DNA of 64,000 nt. Source: Thermococcus sp. CX2. Its GTDB lineage: Archaea > Methanobacteriota_B > Thermococci > Thermococcales > Thermococcaceae. The DNA lies in assembly GCF_012027555.1 (NCBI RefSeq), contig NZ_SNUQ01000002.1:1-64000 (forward strand). The letters are read 5' to 3'. Shown here piece by piece: positions 61,251 to 64,000 of the stretch. Under the pieces are notes generated by a model. That model saw only the letters and a program-made list of their open reading frames with translations. It was not told the DNA's origin and did no database searches. Both the position numbers and the translations under genes were made by a program. The number at the start of each line of letters is the position of its first letter. The stretch's first letter is position 1.

Positions 61251-62417
61251 ATGAAAGAGATTTCATTGATTCTGGTGTCCATTGCAACCGTCCTTGTTCC
61301 TCCCATCATCATGAGGTATTGGGGCCGCAAAATCCTGAGGGAAGAACTACCAAAGAAAGAGAAAAACTACAATCTGCTGAAGGCTGAGGTCATCTGTATC
61401 TTTGGGGCCTTCATACTCTACTTCCCGGCGATGATAGCCCTCGGAGCCCTCGATTGGGCCTCTGACGTGGTAGATAAGCTTCCCCTACCTGAAATATTCA
61501 AGGTATTTGCATTTGCAGCAATCCTGCTTTTCCCGCTTCTCCTGTCAATCTTCCTCATCATCTACGAGACTGTTAAAGTAGGAGTGAATATTACAGAGGA
61601 AAAGATTGAAAATCCAAAAAAGGAGGTTCTGAAAGCTCTCGCACTGATCCTGGGCCCGATCATCGGCTTTGCCTTTATCTGGCTGCTGCTGATGCTCTAC
61701 CTGCCAGAGAGTTTAACCTCAAAGTGGTGGTTTGACCTGCTCGTGTACTCAATCCTAATACTCGCTTTCTTTGCGCTCTTTCCCCTCATCCTAATTAGAG
61801 TCGGGACAAGGAGCGAGCTCGACCCCGAGCTTAAGGCCGAGCTCATGAGGTTCTGTGAGGAGCAGGGAGTTAAAGTCAGGGACATAATCGTTAAAGGAAA
61901 GCCCGGCCAAAAGCTTGCCAACGCCATGGTTACGGGTATAATCCCCCGCTACCGCTACGTTGTTTTAACCCGCTATTTGGTTGATAACTTCGAAGAGGAC
62001 GAGATTAAAGCGGTCTTAGCCCATGAGATAGGGCACATAAAAGGAAAGCACCTCTGGATAAACGCGGCTTTGAGCATTGGCTGGTTCCTCTTCTGGATAG
62101 GACTCATTTACATCCTCCACAAATTCAACGTTCAGTTGTTCTCATCACCGTGGATTTTCTTCGGCGTTTTCTTCTTTGCCTTCTACTTCTGGCTCTTTGT
62201 TATTGAATCGAGGATATCCATAAGGAACGAGTTCAAGGCAGATGAGTTCGCGGCGAATGTCGTGGGGCTTGAACCAACCCTAAGGGCGCTTAAAAAGCTG
62301 GCCGAGCTCAACCTGCTGCCGGAAAAAACGGGGAAATGGTTTAACCTGTTGAACAGACACCCTTCGATTGAGAAGAGGGTAGAGCATTTAAAACGTCTCG
62401 CCAACCTTGAACCATGA
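61251..62417 (+). CDS. M48-family membrane metalloprotease (HtpX/Ste24-like)
   Basis: A 388-residue protein with about five N-terminal transmembrane segments (residues 3-210) and a zinc protease domain. The motif [16 protein letters not shown] gives His258, Glu259 and His262, and [15 protein letters not shown] gives the third ligand Glu region. Two more hydrophobic segments follow the motif, as in HtpX. It likely degrades or clips membrane proteins. ATG 61251 follows GGTGAAAAT; a longer upstream frame overlaps the EEP gene. The stop overlaps the start of tpt1 by 4 nt. Confidence 0.88.
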   Translation: MKEISLILVSIATVLVPPIIMRYWGRKILREELPKKEKNYNLLKAEVICIFGAFILYFPAMIALGALDWASDVVDKLPLPEIFKVFAFAAILLFPLLLSIFLIIYETVKVGVNITEEKIENPKKEVLKALALILGPIIGFAFIWLLLMLYLPESLTSKWWFDLLVYSILILAFFALFPLILIRVGTRSELDPELKAELMRFCEEQGVKVRDIIVKGKPGQKLANAMVTGIIPRYRYVVLTRYLVDNFEEDEIKAVLAHEIGHIKGKHLWINAALSIGWFLFWIGLIYILHKFNVQLFSSPWIFFGVFFFAFYFWLFVIESRISIRNEFKADEFAANVVGLEPTLRALKKLAELNLLPEKTGKWFNLLNRHPSIEKRVEHLKRLANLEP

Positions 62418-62950
62418 ACCGCGTGAAGGTCAGCAAGCTAATGGCTTACATCCTGCGGCACTCGCCGGAAGAGTTCGGACTGAGGCCTGACGTGGAGGGC
62501 TTCGTGCCCCTTTCCGAGCTCGTCGAGGCCCTAAAAACTGTCTATCCAGACGTTACGGAGGAGTTCGTAAGAAGGATAGTCGAACTCGATTCCAAGGGTC
62601 GCTATGAAATCAGGGGAAACAAAATCCGCGCCCGCTACGGCCACAGCTTTCCGGTGAGCCTGAACCACGAGGAGGACAGAGAAAGCAGGATTCTCTACCA
62701 CGGCACGCCGAGGAGGAACCTCGAGAGCATCCTCCGCGAGGGTTTGAAGCCCATGAAGAGGCAGTTCGTCCACCTGAGTACAAGCAAAAGCGAGGCAATC
62801 GAAACCGGCAGGCGGCACGGGCGGGACGTGGTTCTTCTGGTAATAGACGCCGAATGCCTTCGAAAGAAAGGCTTGAAGATTTACAAAGCCGGGAAGAACG
62901 TCAGGATAGTCGAGAGGGTTCCGCCAGAGTGCATCACTCTGGAAGTCTGA
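62414..62950 (+). CDS. kptA: RNA 2'-phosphotransferase Tpt1/KptA
   Basis: A 178-residue enzyme that moves a 2'-phosphate from RNA to NAD+. The catalytic set is visible in order: [20 protein letters not shown] (Arg-His), [40 protein letters not shown] (HGT), and [20 protein letters not shown] then [14 protein letters not shown]. In archaea the substrate source is unclear because tRNA splicing leaves no 2'-phosphate. ATG overlaps the M48 stop; the end overlaps the MFS end by 17 bp. Confidence 0.94.
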   Translation: MNRVKVSKLMAYILRHSPEEFGLRPDVEGFVPLSELVEALKTVYPDVTEEFVRRIVELDSKGRYEIRGNKIRARYGHSFPVSLNHEEDRESRILYHGTPRRNLESILREGLKPMKRQFVHLSTSKSEAIETGRRHGRDVVLLVIDAECLRKKGLKIYKAGKNVRIVERVPPECITLEV

Positions 62951-64000
62951 CCGCCAGGAGAAAGGCCAGGCCAAGGGGAACGAGCGTGCTCGTGAAGTTC
63001 AGCTCGAAGCTCATGCTCGAGAGATAGCCTCCGATGAACGGCCCAATCACCCAGCCAAGGCTCATCACCGCGTTGAGCAGGCCCATTGCCTGGCCCCTCT
63101 CTACGGCTTTTACCTTAGTTGCCACGTATGTGGACGAAGCTCCAAGGGTCATGGCCCACTTGACGCCCGAGAGAATCGCCACGGCGACCATTATGGGCAG
63201 GCTCTTGGCGAAGGCGTAGCCGAGGAAGGCAATGGCATAGCCCGCTATCGCCAGAAGGTAGAACTTCTTCGCACCGTACCTGTCTATGAGCTTCCCGAGG
63301 AGGTAGCCGCTTAAAGCAGCTGCCAGAGAATCTATGCCAAAGAGAAGGCCGACCCACTCGCTGCCAAATGTCTCTTCGAAGTAAACCGAGACCACCGAAT
63401 AGACCTGACCTGAAGCTATCATCACGAGCAGAACTGTGAGATAGAAAAGGCCCAGATGGCCCCTCATGAGCCGCTTGAATGCCGCACCCTGGAAGGTTGC
63501 CTTCTCGCTTTCCCGCCCTTCCTGGACGAGTATAAGCTTTCTTGGAGCCCTCTTCGGCCTGGGTCTCTCCCTGAGGAGGAGAACTATCGCAGAGGAAAGG
63601 ACGAGGAGAGCCCCTGCTATGAGAAAGATTCCCCTAATGCCGACGTACTTTATGATGAACCCGCCGATGAAGTTGCCCAGCATGTAGCCTGCGTTCTCAA
63701 TCGAGCCGAAGAGCCCATAAGCTGAGCCTACCCTCGTGGATAGTTCTGCTATCAGAGCTGAGTGAGCAGGCATCATGGCCGAGCCGAAGGTCCCCTGAAC
63801 AGTCCTCAGGACGAGCAGGGCGATGGGAGTGGATACGAAGGCCATGAGTGCGTAGATTGCGCCGGTGGAGAAGAGGCCGAAGGATATGAAGGCCTTCCTG
63901 TTGTGCGTCCTGTCTGAGAGGTAGCCGAAGGGGTACTGAAAGACAGTCGAGGTCAGGTTGAAGGCCACGCTCAGTAAACCCACCATAAGCATGCCGCCGC
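62934..64000 (-). CDS. MFS transporter, partial (5' end outside window)
   Basis: A frame of at least 355 residues enters from the right edge. The visible part opens with [20 protein letters not shown] and [19 protein letters not shown], the helix-2/loop 2-3 motif A region, so the first helix and true start lie beyond 64000. About 10-11 helices follow, with a central loop [20 protein letters not shown]. The drug-exporter-like [20 protein letters not shown] and [17 protein letters not shown] motifs are present. ATG 63992 is an internal candidate only. Substrate unknown. Confidence 0.85.
   Translation of the reverse strand, partial: GGMLMVGLLSVAFNLTSTVFQYPFGYLSDRTHNRKAFISFGLFSTGAIYALMAFVSTPIALLVLRTVQGTFGSAMMPAHSALIAELSTRVGSAYGLFGSIENAGYMLGNFIGGFIIKYVGIRGIFLIAGALLVLSSAIVLLLRERPRPKRAPRKLILVQEGRESEKATFQGAAFKRLMRGHLGLFYLTVLLVMIASGQVYSVVSVYFEETFGSEWVGLLFGIDSLAAALSGYLLGKLIDRYGAKKFYLLAIAGYAIAFLGYAFAKSLPIMVAVAILSGVKWAMTLGASSTYVATKVKAVERGQAMGLLNAVMSLGWVIGPFIGGYLSSMSFELNFTSTLVPLGLAFLLAVRLPE

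Overview
The window is a gene-dense piece of a hyperthermophilic euryarchaeal chromosome of the order Thermococcales, most likely Thermococcus. The evidence is a type III RuBisCO, a 67-residue archaeal histone, TFB, FtsZ2, tungstate transporter wtpABC, a four-subunit dye-linked proline dehydrogenase cluster, di-myo-inositol-phosphate (DIP) synthesis genes, archaeal-type RNase P, Gar1, KEOPS and SRP RNA genes, GGTGAT/GGAGGTGAT ribosome binding sites, and TATA boxes about 25 bp upstream of predicted starts. Genes abut or overlap on both strands. I saw no CRISPR array, insertion sequence or prophage.

Layout. 1-7 kb: 5S rRNA (partial), an OB/winged-helix-like protein, RNase P Rpp21, a surface protein, a cyclase, SAH hydrolase, a secreted caspase-like protease and TrmO. 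7-16 kb: wtpABC, an HD nucleotidase, an OB-fold-like protein, a GTPase, YjbQ with tiny ORFs upstream, a Trm11-like methylase, a CoA-binding protein, PH/NfeD membrane proteins, a YgjP-like protein and a radical SAM protein. 16-25 kb: a polyprenol-kinase-like enzyme, glycerate kinase with a GntP permease, S17e, an ArsR-type regulator, threonine synthase, thymidine kinase and RuBisCO. 25-32 kb: histone, phosphoesterase, gar1-tfb, a PfkB kinase, a C/D box sRNA in front of a Nudix gene, and an ABC-2 exporter.

32-40 kb is an inositol-centred locus: IPCT/DIPP synthase, a complete binding-protein-dependent ABC importer, and myo-inositol-1-phosphate synthase, with the inositol-kinase-like PfkB protein 4-5 kb away. 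40-46 kb: a wHTH protein, PyrF, a PUA protein, RibL, then a minus-strand division/segregation cluster (CdrS-like RHH, FtsZ2, ParA, RHH-like partner) and Cgi121. 46-51.6 kb: aminotransferase, half-size GDT1, MFS, a hairpin-rich noncoding island, tRNA-Gly and tRNA-Phe, QueC, PyrD and SRP RNA. 51.6-64 kb: pdhAFXB, a KamA-family enzyme, UMP kinase, a CoA disulfide reductase/NADH oxidase-like flavoenzyme, a membrane EEP phosphatase of Cwh43-like layout, an M48 protease, Tpt1 and a partial MFS gene.

The observations most worth following are the C/D box guide RNA embedded in the Nudix 5' leader (28.67-28.73 kb), the inositol uptake/kinase/DIP locus, the FtsZ2-ParA-RHH-CdrS cluster, the island of at least eight short inverted repeats at 48.7-49.2 kb, a G6-interrupted small ORF before yjbQ, and a 14-bp perfect palindrome at the predicted transcription start of the KamA-family gene. 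Functions are inferred from sequence motifs read by eye and recalled family knowledge; no database search was run.
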